Shown here piece after piece: positions 6,205-13,106 of a stretch of DNA of 18,542 bases (positions are counted from its first letter, which is position 1; the number at the start of each line of letters is the position of its first letter). The DNA is from Candidatus Methylomirabilota bacterium. GTDB lineage: Bacteria > Methylomirabilota > Methylomirabilia > Methylomirabilales > 2-02-FULL-66-22. Below the pieces are notes generated by a model. It ran no database searches. It was not told the DNA's origin and saw only the letters and a list, made by a program, of their open reading frames with translations. The DNA is taken from assembly GCA_016208645.1 (NCBI GenBank), contig JACQXP010000104.1, positions 1 through 18,542 of the forward strand. The letters run 5' to 3'. Position numbers and translations under genes: made by a program.

Positions 6205-7596
6205 ATGAGCGCGTATGAGGTGGTGGTCCTGGGGGCGGGTCCGGGCGGCTACGTGGCTGCGTTGCGGGCGGCCCAGCTCGGGGCGACGGTCTGCCTCATT
6301 GAGAAAGACGTGGTCGGCGGCACCTGCCTGAACCGCGGATGCATTCCCTCCAAGGCGCTCATCCATTCGGCCGCGCTGTGGAAGCGGGCAAACGAAGCCG
6401 GGGCCTTCGGCGTCACCGCCAGCAACTGGGCCTTCGATTGGAGCAAGGCGCAGAGCCGGAAGAGTGAGATCGTCAACACGCAGGTGAAAGGTGTGCACAC
6501 GCTTCTGGGGACCGCCAAGATCGAGGTCAAGCGGGGCGTGGGCAGCCTGGTGGATGCCAGGACGGTCCGGATCACGGCCAACGGCGCCGGCGAGACCGTC
6601 ACGGGAAAGGCCATCATCATCGCCTGCGGCTCCGAGCCGGCGGGCACTCCCGGGGTGCAGGTGGACGGCGAGCGGGTGCTGACCAGCACCGAGGCCCTGG
6701 AGTTGTCCGCCCTCCCCCGGACCTTCCTCATCGTGGGCGGCGGCGTCATCGGGATGGAGTTCGCCTCCATGCTGAGCAGCCTCGGCACACAGGTGACGGT
6801 GCTGGAGATGCTGCCGCAGATCCTGGCCATGGAAGACCCGATGCTCGTCCGTGTCCTGCAGGGCGCCATGCAGAAACAGGGCGTGGCCTTCCACGTGAAT
6901 ACGAAGGTGGAAAAGGTGGAGACGACGCCCGCGGGCGTCCGGGTCCAGGTCAGCGGTGGGACGAGCCTGGAGGCGGAGCGCGTCCTCATCGCCACGGGAC
7001 GGGCCCTGAACAGCAAAGGGATCGGCCTGGAGGCGGCCGGGGTGAATACGGAGCGGGGGGCCATCCAGGTGAACGAGCGGATGGAGACCTCTGTGCCCGG
7101 GATCTACGCCGTCGGGGATATCACCGGCATCTCGCTGCTCGCGCACGTGGCCTCCATGCAGGGACTGGTGGCGGCCGGGAATGCGACGGGCGGACGCGCC
7201 GCCATGGATTACTCCGCGATCCCGAATTGCATCTACACCGATCCGGAGATCGCCAGCGTGGGCCTTTCCGAGCCCAAGGCCAAGGAGCAGGGCCGCGCCG
7301 TGAAGGTCGGACGCTTCAACTTCGCCGCGCTGGGCAAGGCCATGTGCATCGGCGAGACGGCGGGTATGGTCAAGGTGGTGGCCGACGCGCAAACCGACAA
7401 GGTACTCGGGGTGGGCATCGTGGGGCCGCACGCCACCGACATCATCGCCGAAGGCGTGCTGGCGGTCCGCCACGGCCTCACGGCGGCTCAGGTGGCGGAG
7501 GCGATCCACGCTCACCCGACGCTGTCCGAGGCGATGGGCGAGGCCATGCACGACGTTCACGGTCAGGCGATCCACAAGGCGCGGCTGAGAGCCTAG
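6205..7596 (+). CDS. lpdA: Dihydrolipoyl dehydrogenase (E3)
   Basis: This is a 463-residue flavoprotein disulfide reductase. It reoxidises dihydrolipoyl groups of 2-oxoacid dehydrogenase complexes or the glycine cleavage H protein, using FAD and NAD. The FAD-binding GAGPGG is at 10-15 and the redox pair C41/C46 sits in GGTCLNRGCIPSK. The NAD-binding GGGVIGMEF follows, then VGDITG near 310. The C-terminal interface carries the catalytic His437-Glu442 in HAHPTLSEA. Length and all key residues are normal, so it should be active. The ATG at 6205 follows GGAGAGC (6189-6195). It is followed by lipA on the same strand. No E1 or E2 genes lie in the window. The final codons (LRA stop) fall in a heptamer-repeat patch. 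Confidence 0.96.
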   Translation: MSAYEVVVLGAGPGGYVAALRAAQLGATVCLIEKDVVGGTCLNRGCIPSKALIHSAALWKRANEAGAFGVTASNWAFDWSKAQSRKSEIVNTQVKGVHTLLGTAKIEVKRGVGSLVDARTVRITANGAGETVTGKAIIIACGSEPAGTPGVQVDGERVLTSTEALELSALPRTFLIVGGGVIGMEFASMLSSLGTQVTVLEMLPQILAMEDPMLVRVLQGAMQKQGVAFHVNTKVEKVETTPAGVRVQVSGGTSLEAERVLIATGRALNSKGIGLEAAGVNTERGAIQVNERMETSVPGIYAVGDITGISLLAHVASMQGLVAAGNATGGRAAMDYSAIPNCIYTDPEIASVGLSEPKAKEQGRAVKVGRFNFAALGKAMCIGETAGMVKVVADAQTDKVLGVGIVGPHATDIIAEGVLAVRHGLTAAQVAEAIHAHPTLSEAMGEAMHDVHGQAIHKARLRA

Positions 7597-7619
7597 AGTG
7601 GAGAGCCGAGAGCCGAGAC
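7585..7619 (+). repeat. Heptamer patch spanning the lpd stop codon
   Basis: Five units in perfect 7-nt phase: CTGAGAG, CCTAGAG, TGGAGAG, CCGAGAG, CCGAGAC. The lpd TAG (7594-7596) is part of the second unit. Confidence 0.8.
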
Positions 7620-7711
7620 CACGGGGAGGGACCCCGCCGGTCCTGGACAAGAGTCCGGGAGAGGCGGGGATGGGCCCCGGGTAACCAATGCCGAGACGAG
7701 AGTCGACGAGC

Positions 7712-8629
7712 ATGGAGCTCTTGCAGATTGAGAAGGTAGGAACGCCTGTACCGGCCACGCCGCAGGTGCGCCGGCTCCCGCCCTGGCTGCGTGCCAAGGC
7801 GGGCCATTGGGAGCGCGTGCACGAGATGAAGGTGCTCCTCGGCGGCTCCCGGCTGCACACGGTATGCGAGGAGGCCCGCTGCCCCAACCAGGGGGAGTGC
7901 TGGACGCGGGGGACGGCCACCTTCATGCTCCTGGGAGACACCTGCACGCGGAGCTGCGGATTCTGCGCCGTGACCACGGGGCGGCCCGGCCCGCCCGATC
8001 CGGAGGAGCCGCGGCACGTGGCCGAGGTGAGCCGGCGGCTGGGCCTCAGCTTCGTGGTGGTCACGTCCGTGGCCCGGGACGACCTGAAGGATGGCGGGGC
8101 CGCCCAATTCGCGGCCACGGTTCGCGCCATCCACGAACTGAATCCGGTGGCCCAGGTGGAGGTGCTGGTTCCCGACTTCAAGACAAACCGGGAGAGCATC
8201 CGCACCGTGGTGGAGAGCCAGCCGACCGTGTTCAATCACAACCTGGAAACGGTGGAGCGGCTGTCGAAGCAGGTCCGGGTGCAGGCCCGCTATCATCGGT
8301 CGCTGGACGTCCTGCGCATCGCCAAGGAGATGGGGCAGCCGGTCACCAAGACCGGGATCATGCTGGGCCTGGGCGAGACCGAGGCGGAAGTCCTGACCCT
8401 GATGCGGGACGCCCGCGCGGCAGGCTGCGACATCCTGACCATCGGGCAGTACCTGCAACCCACGAAACAGCATCTGCCGGTCGTGGAATTCGTGCATCCC
8501 GACCGGTTCAAGGCCCTGGAAGAGGCAGGATACACCCTGGGGTTCAAGGCGGTGTACTCGGGGCCGCTGGTCCGCAGCTCGTATCACGCGGAGCTGTCCG
8601 CCCGCAGGGGGACGGAAGTTGCAGCCTAA
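7712..8629 (+). CDS. lipA: Lipoyl synthase LipA
   Basis: LipA is the radical-SAM enzyme that inserts two sulfurs into protein-bound octanoyl groups to make lipoyl cofactor. With the start at 7712 it has 305 residues. The auxiliary 4Fe-4S ligands C52, C57 and C63 lie in CEEARCPNQGEC. The radical-SAM CxxxCxxC (C78, C82, C85) lies in CTRSCGFC, followed by AVTTGRP. The C-terminal RSSYHAE holds the serine that coordinates the auxiliary cluster. An in-frame ATG at 7688 would add eight residues, but that stretch resembles the GAGAGCC repeat and lacks a ribosome site; choice of start is uncertain. It sits about 115 nt after lpd, which is functionally sensible. lipB is not in the window. Confidence 0.95.
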   Translation: MELLQIEKVGTPVPATPQVRRLPPWLRAKAGHWERVHEMKVLLGGSRLHTVCEEARCPNQGECWTRGTATFMLLGDTCTRSCGFCAVTTGRPGPPDPEEPRHVAEVSRRLGLSFVVVTSVARDDLKDGGAAQFAATVRAIHELNPVAQVEVLVPDFKTNRESIRTVVESQPTVFNHNLETVERLSKQVRVQARYHRSLDVLRIAKEMGQPVTKTGIMLGLGETEAEVLTLMRDARAAGCDILTIGQYLQPTKQHLPVVEFVHPDRFKALEEAGYTLGFKAVYSGPLVRSSYHAELSARRGTEVAA

Positions 8630-8650
8630 GACCGTTCGGGGCACCCACGC

Positions 8651-8676
8651 CACAGCGGTGGGAATTCACCGCGGTG
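8651..8676 (+). other. Hairpin after lipA
   Basis: CACAGCGGTG (8651-8660) and CACCGCGGTG (8667-8676) pair over 10 positions with one mismatch, around a GGAATT loop. No T-tract follows. It lies 20 nt after the lipA stop and may be a weak terminator or a 3'-protecting hairpin. Confidence 0.4.
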
Positions 8677-8691
8677 TCGTGGGTCCCGGCA

Positions 8692-8761
8692 GTTCGGTCG
8701 TTCGGTTGTGCCGTGAATCGCGAACGCCCGAACACCCGAACAGCCGAGCCATCGAACGCTT
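8692..8761 (+). repeat. Octamer patch in both orientations before alaC
   Basis: The left part reads GTTCGGTC, GTTCGGTT, GTGCCGTG (8692-8715). The right part reads GAACGCCC, GAACACCC, GAACAGCC, GAGCCATC, GAACGCTT (8722-8761). The right units are approximate reverse complements of the left (CCGAAC against GTTCGG), so an imperfect stem can form. The 8-nt phase is exact within each part. Confidence 0.75.
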
Positions 8762-8780
8762 TTCGTAGGTGAGGGGGGCG

Positions 8781-9947
8781 ATGGAAGAGTTCAAACGAAT
8801 CAAGCGACTGCCGCCCTACGTCTTCGCCATCGTGAACGAGCTGAAGGTGAGGGCGCGGGCCCGGGGCGAGGACATCATTGACTTCGGCATGGGCAATCCC
8901 GACCTGCCCACGCCCGCGCACATCGTGGACAAGCTGTGCGAGGCAGCCCGCAACCCCCGCAACCACCGCTATTCCGCCTCGAAGGGGATCACCAAGCTCC
9001 GGCAGGCGATCTGCGACTGGTACCGGCGGCGTCACGGGGTAGAGCTGGACCCCGAGACCCAGGCCATCGCGACCATCGGGGCGAAGGAAGGGCTGTCCCA
9101 CCTGGCCCTGGCCATCGTGGAGCCCGGGGACGTGGCCCTGGTGCCCAACCCGACGTACCCGATCCATGCCTACTCCGTCGTGATCGCCGGCGGGGACGTG
9201 CGCCACGTCCGGCTGGGCCCGGGGGAGGATTTCTTTGCGAACCTGCTGGCCGCCTTCCGGGAGTCGTGGCCCCAGCCGAAGCTCCTGATCCTGAGTTTTC
9301 CCCACAACCCCACCACCGCGGTGGCGGACCCGGAATTCTTCCCGAAGATCGTGGGCTTCGCCCAGGATCACGACCTGATCGTGATCCATGATTTCGCCTA
9401 CGCCGACCTCACCTTCGACGGGTACCAGGCACCCAGCTTCCTCCAGGCGCCGGGGGCCAAGGACGTGGGGGTGGAGTTCTTCACGCTCTCCAAGAGTTAC
9501 AACATGCCCGGCTGGCGGGTGGGCTTTGCCGTGGGCAATCCGCGCATCATCGCTGCCCTGACGCGCATCAAGAGCTACCTGGATTACGGGATGTTCCAGC
9601 CCATCCAGATTGCGTCCATCATCGCCCTGAACGGGCCGCAGGAGTGCGTGGGGGAGATCGTGCGGACCTATGCCTCGCGGCGGGACGTCCTGTGCGAGGG
9701 GTTGACGCGCGTCGGCTGGAAGATCGACAAGCCCCGGGGGACCATGTTCGTCTGGGCCCGGATCCCGGATCAGTTCCGGATGATGGGCTCCCTGGAGTTC
9801 AGCAAGTTCCTCCTGGAGAATGCCAAGGTGGCGGTGTCCCCGGGCATCGGTTTCGGGCAGTACGGGGACGAGTACGTGCGTTTCGCCCTGGTCGAGAACG
9901 AGCACCGGACGCGCCAGGCGATCCAGGGCATCAAGCGCGTCCTGTGA
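8781..9947 (+). CDS. alaC: PLP-dependent aminotransferase, AlaC-like
   Basis: This is a 388-residue class I/II aminotransferase. Its sequence closely follows E. coli AlaC (glutamate-pyruvate aminotransferase): FKRIKRLPPYVF at the start, then DIIDFGMGNPD, VPNPTYPIHAY, and EFFTLSKSYNMPGWR with the Schiff-base Lys238. N176, D204 and Y207 are in the expected PLP-contact positions, and YVRFAL near the end holds the carboxylate-binding arginine. The likely role is alanine synthesis from pyruvate with glutamate. Related enzymes act on other 2-oxo acids or LL-diaminopimelate, so exact substrate is an inference. The ATG at 8781 is preferred over the GTG at 8769 because the purine-rich AGGTGAGGGGGG lies between them. 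Confidence 0.88.
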   Translation: MEEFKRIKRLPPYVFAIVNELKVRARARGEDIIDFGMGNPDLPTPAHIVDKLCEAARNPRNHRYSASKGITKLRQAICDWYRRRHGVELDPETQAIATIGAKEGLSHLALAIVEPGDVALVPNPTYPIHAYSVVIAGGDVRHVRLGPGEDFFANLLAAFRESWPQPKLLILSFPHNPTTAVADPEFFPKIVGFAQDHDLIVIHDFAYADLTFDGYQAPSFLQAPGAKDVGVEFFTLSKSYNMPGWRVGFAVGNPRIIAALTRIKSYLDYGMFQPIQIASIIALNGPQECVGEIVRTYASRRDVLCEGLTRVGWKIDKPRGTMFVWARIPDQFRMMGSLEFSKFLLENAKVAVSPGIGFGQYGDEYVRFALVENEHRTRQAIQGIKRVL

Positions 9948-9973
9948 CGCGCTTCAATGAAAAATTTGAAGCG

Positions 9974-10060
9974 GACAACTGACAACCGGGCCACGGACCA
10001 CAGGACCACGGACTGCCGGTTCATCGTCAGTTGTCAGTGGTCCGTGGTCAGTGGGCGGTG
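9974..10060 (+). repeat. Two-part heptamer patch upstream of purF
   Basis: The left part reads GACAACT, GACAACC, GGGCCAC, GGACCAC, (A), GGACCAC, GGACTGC (9974-10016). The right part reads GTCAGTT, GTCAGTG, GTCCGTG, GTCAGTG, GGCGGTG (10026-10060). Two sequences occur in opposite orientation: GACAACTGAC (9974-9983) against GTCAGTTGTC (10026-10035), and CCACGGACCAC (9991-10001) against GTGGTCCGTGG (10037-10047). They are ordered A-B-A'-B', so both stems together would form a pseudoknot-like arrangement. Confidence 0.8.
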
Positions 10061-10100
10061 AGAAGGCAGAGGGCCACCCGTGACATGAGGGGGGAGGCCG

Positions 10101-11495
10101 ATGTTCGATAAGCTTCGGGAAGCTTGCGGCATCTTCGGGATCCTCGGCCGCCCCGAGGCGGCCAATCTGACCTATCTCGGGCTGTATGCCCTCCAGCACC
10201 GGGGACAGGAGAGCGCCGGCATCGTCGTGTCGGACGGTCATACGCTTCACCTGGAACGGGGTATGGGCCTGGTGGCCGATGTCTTCAGCGAGGCGCGCCT
10301 CCGGCGGCTGAAAGGCTCCGTGGCCATCGGGCACGTCCGGTACTCCACCACGGGCAGCTCCCAGCTCAAGAACGCCCAGCCGATCGTGGCCAGCTACCGG
10401 CACGGCGGGGTGGCCCTGGCCCACAACGGCAACCTGGTGAACGCCCACGTGCTGAAGGCCGAGCTGGAAGCGCGCGGGTCGATTTTCAGCTCGACCACCG
10501 ACAGCGAGGTCATCGTCCACCTGATCGCCCGCTCCGGCAGTGACGACCTGGTGGAGGCCACGGCCGAGGCACTGAGCCGGGTCTCCGGCGCCTACTCGCT
10601 GGTGGTGATGAACGAGACCGAGCTGCTGGGGATCCGGGATCCCCACGGGTTCCGGCCCCTGTCCCTGGGCCGCCTGGGGCAGAGCTGGGTCCTGGCCTCG
10701 GAATCCTGCGCCTTCGATCTGATCGAGGCGACCTTCGTGCGGGATGTGGAGCCGGGCGAGTTCGTCCACATCACGGCGGACGGGGTGAAATCCTACCGCC
10801 CGCTCGCCGCCAGCCTCCCCGCCCAGTGCATCTTCGAGTACATTTACTTCTCCCGCCCCGACAGCCTGCTCTACGGGCAGAACGTGGCCGGGGTCCGCAA
10901 GGCCCTGGGCCGGCGGCTGGCGCGGGAGGCGCCGGCCGAGGCGGACCTGGTGATCCCGGTGCCGGACTCGGGCCTGCCCGCCGCCCTGGGATTTGCCCAG
11001 GAATCCGGGCTGCCCTTCGATCACGGCCTCATCCGCAACCACTATGTCGGCCGGACCTTCATCGAGCCCAAGCAGGCCATCCGCCACTTCGGCGTGAAGA
11101 TCAAGCTGAACCCGGTGCGCGAGATCCTGGAGGGGAAACGGGTCGTGGTGGTGGACGACTCCATCGTGCGCGGGACCACCAGCCGGAAGATCGTGAGCAT
11201 GCTCCGGTCGGCCGGCGCGCGCGAGGTCCACATGCGGATCAGCGCGCCCCCCACGGTTTCCCCGTGCTACTACGGCATTGATACCCCCACCCGGAAGGAA
11301 CTCATCGCCTCCAGCCACTCGGTGGAGGAGATCCGGCGCTACCTCCGGGCCGACAGCCTGGGCTATCTCAGCATGCAGGGCCTGCTGGCGGCCGTGGGGA
11401 AGGACGCCGGGTTCTGCCACGCCTGCTTCAGCCTGCAGTACCCGGTGGCGTTTCCCATGGAGGACCTGGCCCAGCTCCGCCTGTTCGAACCGTAG
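10101..11495 (+). CDS. purF: Amidophosphoribosyltransferase PurF
   Basis: PurF makes 5-phosphoribosylamine from PRPP and glutamine, the first committed step of purine synthesis. The 464-residue protein has a short propeptide (MFDKLREA) before the catalytic Cys9 of CGIFGI. The N-terminal Ntn glutaminase motifs are LQHRGQESAG, GHVRYSTTG and ALAHNGNLVN. The PRPP-binding VVVDDSIVRGTTS is at 349-361. Cysteines C243, C389, C439 and C442 fit the 4Fe-4S ligands of the B. subtilis-type enzyme, so oxygen-sensitive, cluster-bearing PurF is expected. GGGGGAGG just precedes the ATG. It follows alaC by about 150 nt of repeat DNA and precedes a small ORF by 24 nt. Confidence 0.96.
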   Translation: MFDKLREACGIFGILGRPEAANLTYLGLYALQHRGQESAGIVVSDGHTLHLERGMGLVADVFSEARLRRLKGSVAIGHVRYSTTGSSQLKNAQPIVASYRHGGVALAHNGNLVNAHVLKAELEARGSIFSSTTDSEVIVHLIARSGSDDLVEATAEALSRVSGAYSLVVMNETELLGIRDPHGFRPLSLGRLGQSWVLASESCAFDLIEATFVRDVEPGEFVHITADGVKSYRPLAASLPAQCIFEYIYFSRPDSLLYGQNVAGVRKALGRRLAREAPAEADLVIPVPDSGLPAALGFAQESGLPFDHGLIRNHYVGRTFIEPKQAIRHFGVKIKLNPVREILEGKRVVVVDDSIVRGTTSRKIVSMLRSAGAREVHMRISAPPTVSPCYYGIDTPTRKELIASSHSVEEIRRYLRADSLGYLSMQGLLAAVGKDAGFCHACFSLQYPVAFPMEDLAQLRLFEP

Positions 11496-11519
11496 ACGGC
11501 GCCCGCCGGGAAGGCAGCC

Positions 11520-11792
11520 ATGCCTGTAGATCGCAAGGACCCGCACGAGCGCGCCAGGCGCCTGGCCCGGTTGATCGTGGGCGACATCGTCCTGTACAAC
11601 CAGGACAAGATCGCCGAGGGGATCAAGAACGACACCCTGTTCCAGGTGCTGGAGAAGGAGCTCGAGGTGGGGCGGAAGTACTACGAGAAGAACGTGGACC
11701 CCGCGGTAGCCGCGCAGGCGGATTACTTCAATCTGGCGCTGGTGGACATCCTGGTGAAGGATCGAGGGAACGTGGAGTCGAAGATCTGGTAG
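11520..11792 (+). CDS. Small conserved-looking protein, function unknown
   Basis: This is a 90-residue, largely helical, charged protein. It opens with DRKDPHERARRLARLIVGDI and continues VLYNQDKIAEGIKNDTLF. A heptad-like segment (FQVLEKELEVGRKYYEK) follows, and it ends in LVDILVKDRGNVESKIW. There is no signal peptide, membrane segment or metal motif. GGAAGG lies about 6 nt before the ATG. It starts 24 nt after purF and is the last gene before a strong terminator, so co-transcription with purF is likely. I have the impression that proteins starting DPxExARRLARxIVxDI occur in other bacteria, but I cannot name a family or function. Confidence 0.7.
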   Translation: MPVDRKDPHERARRLARLIVGDIVLYNQDKIAEGIKNDTLFQVLEKELEVGRKYYEKNVDPAVAAQADYFNLALVDILVKDRGNVESKIW

Positions 11793-11837
11793 GGCGTCGA
11801 TCGCGGCGGATGGCCGCTGTGATGGTCTGAAAACAGA

Positions 11838-11879
11838 AACGCGGCCTGGAAGATGCTTCCGGGCCGCGTTCTTCTTTTT
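11838..11879. terminator. Strong bidirectional intrinsic terminator
   Basis: AACGCGGCC (11838-11846) pairs with GGCCGCGTT (11862-11870). A T-G wobble and a GGAAG/CTTCC inner stem extend it to 15 bp around an ATG loop. CTTCTTTTT follows on the plus strand. On the minus strand the stem is followed by a T-rich run complementary to AAACAGAAA. It ends the plus-strand operon 46 nt after the small ORF and can also stop ilvE transcripts arriving from the right. Confidence 0.88.
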
Positions 11880-11924
11880 GCCCTTCGGGGTCGAGGCCCC
11901 AACCCCCGCCCCCCGTCTTTGTCA

Positions 11925-11959
11925 ATTTCGAATTTCGGATGACGAATATCGAAGCGTGA
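11925..11959 (+). repeat. Heptamer patch (ATTTCGA type)
   Basis: Five units in exact 7-nt phase: ATTTCGA, ATTTCGG, ATGACGA, ATATCGA, AGCGTGA. It is AT-richer than its surroundings and unrelated in sequence to the next patch. Confidence 0.75.
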
Positions 11960-11968
11960 AGTTGCCCT

Positions 11969-11996
11969 GATCCCCGATCCCCGACCCCCAGCCCCC
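11969..11996 (+). repeat. Heptamer patch (GATCCCC type) beside the ilvE stop
   Basis: Four units: GATCCCC, GATCCCC, GACCCCC, AGCCCCC. It ends 4 nt from the ilvE stop codon and follows the ATTTCGA patch by 9 nt. Confidence 0.75.
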
Positions 11997-12000
11997 GGTA

Positions 12001-12912
12001 TCAGTACACCGGCGTGCACCAGTGGCGGTACTTGGGGTGCTTGCCCTTGACGACCTCGAAGTACAGTTGCTGGATGCGGGCCGTGATGGGGCCCATCTTC
12101 CCACTGCCCACCGGGCGGCGATCCACCTGGATCACCGGGGCGACCTGAGCGCCGGTGCCGCAGAGGAATACCTCGTCCGCCACGTACAGCTCCGTGCGAC
12201 CGACCTGCCGTTCGGTCACCGTCAGGCCCAGCTCTTCCCGGCACACGGTCAGCAGGGTGTCGCGGGTGATCCCCTCCAGGATGTCCTGGGAGCGGTCCGG
12301 GGTGACGAGCGTGCCGTTCCGAACCAGGAAGAGGTTCTCGGCCGAGCCCTCGGACGCGAAGCCGTCCTGGGTCAGGAAGAGCGCCTCGTCATAGCCCTGC
12401 TCCATCGCCTCGGTCCTGGCCAGGGCCGAGTTCACGTATCCCCCGGTCACCTTGCAACGGGCCGGAATGGTGTTGTCGCTGATCCGTCGCCAGGAGGAGA
12501 AGCCGACCTTGATCCCCACCGAGGTGTCAATGTAGTCCCCCAGCGGGATGGTGTAGATGGCGAACCCGGTCTCGTACCCGATCAGCTTGGGACCGAGACC
12601 CTCGGAGCTGATGTAGGCGATGGGCCGGATGTAGGTGTCCTCCCTCGGCTGGTTCCGGCGGAGGAGATCCACGGTGATGGCGCAGAGCTCTTTTGCGTCG
12701 TGGTCCAGCTTGAGCTTCAGGACCTTGCAGTTGCTGACCATCCGCTCGTAGTGCTCGGGGAGCCTGAAGACGAAGAGCTGCTGCTCGGTGGCATTCCAGT
12801 AGGCGCGAATCCCCTCGAACACCCCCGACCCGTAATGCAGGGCATTCGTCCGGATGCTCACCTTGGCCTCGGAAAGTGGGACGAATTGCTTGTTGAAATA
12901 CACCGTCTGCAT
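12001..12912 (-). CDS. ilvE: Branched-chain amino acid aminotransferase IlvE
   Basis: This is a 303-residue fold-type IV PLP enzyme for the last step of valine, leucine and isoleucine synthesis. Key segments are NALHYGSGVFEGIRAY at 23-38, YIRPIAYISSEGLG near 94-107, CKVTGGYVNSALARTEA with the Schiff-base Lys154, EGSAENLFLV at 188-197 and FLCGTGAQVAPVIQVD near the end. The VFEGIRAY and GTGAQVAPV motifs favour a branched-chain rather than a D-amino-acid enzyme. The ATG has AAGGGGGGC just upstream. It is transcribed from its own promoter at 12954-12982 and faces the purF operon across the bidirectional terminator. Confidence 0.93.
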   Translation of the reverse strand: MQTVYFNKQFVPLSEAKVSIRTNALHYGSGVFEGIRAYWNATEQQLFVFRLPEHYERMVSNCKVLKLKLDHDAKELCAITVDLLRRNQPREDTYIRPIAYISSEGLGPKLIGYETGFAIYTIPLGDYIDTSVGIKVGFSSWRRISDNTIPARCKVTGGYVNSALARTEAMEQGYDEALFLTQDGFASEGSAENLFLVRNGTLVTPDRSQDILEGITRDTLLTVCREELGLTVTERQVGRTELYVADEVFLCGTGAQVAPVIQVDRRPVGSGKMGPITARIQQLYFEVVKGKHPKYRHWCTPVY

Positions 12913-12953
12913 AAAGCCCCCCTTGATGGCGTTCCGAACTTCTGTTCGGCATC

Positions 12954-12982
12954 ACCCTACCCAGGGCGCGGGAAAATGTCAA
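12954..12982 (-). promoter_or_regulatory. ilvE promoter
   Basis: On the minus strand a perfect TTGACA (12982-12977), a 17-nt spacer and TAGGGT (12959-12954) are seen. The predicted start near 12947 gives a leader of about 35 nt. That leader begins with a small hairpin, CCGAAC-TTCT-GTTCGG (12934-12949 on the plus strand). Confidence 0.6.
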
Positions 12983-13106
12983 CGGGAAACCCGGGGTTCG
13001 GCGAGGCGGGCGTGACGCGGCTGTCTCACCGGAAGGCCGGCATGACCTCCCGGGAGAATTTCAGCCTAGCCCTGATGGGTCCGGTCTCTGACGTCTCCCG
13101 GCCTCT

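Noticed and set aside
6043..8235. A 730-codon minus-strand frame opposite lpd and lipA
   Set aside because: Shadow of two well-conserved enzymes on the plus strand; the translation has no recognisable domain.
8692..8761. CRISPR array
   Set aside because: Units are 8 nt, degenerate and contiguous, with no spacers and no cas genes.
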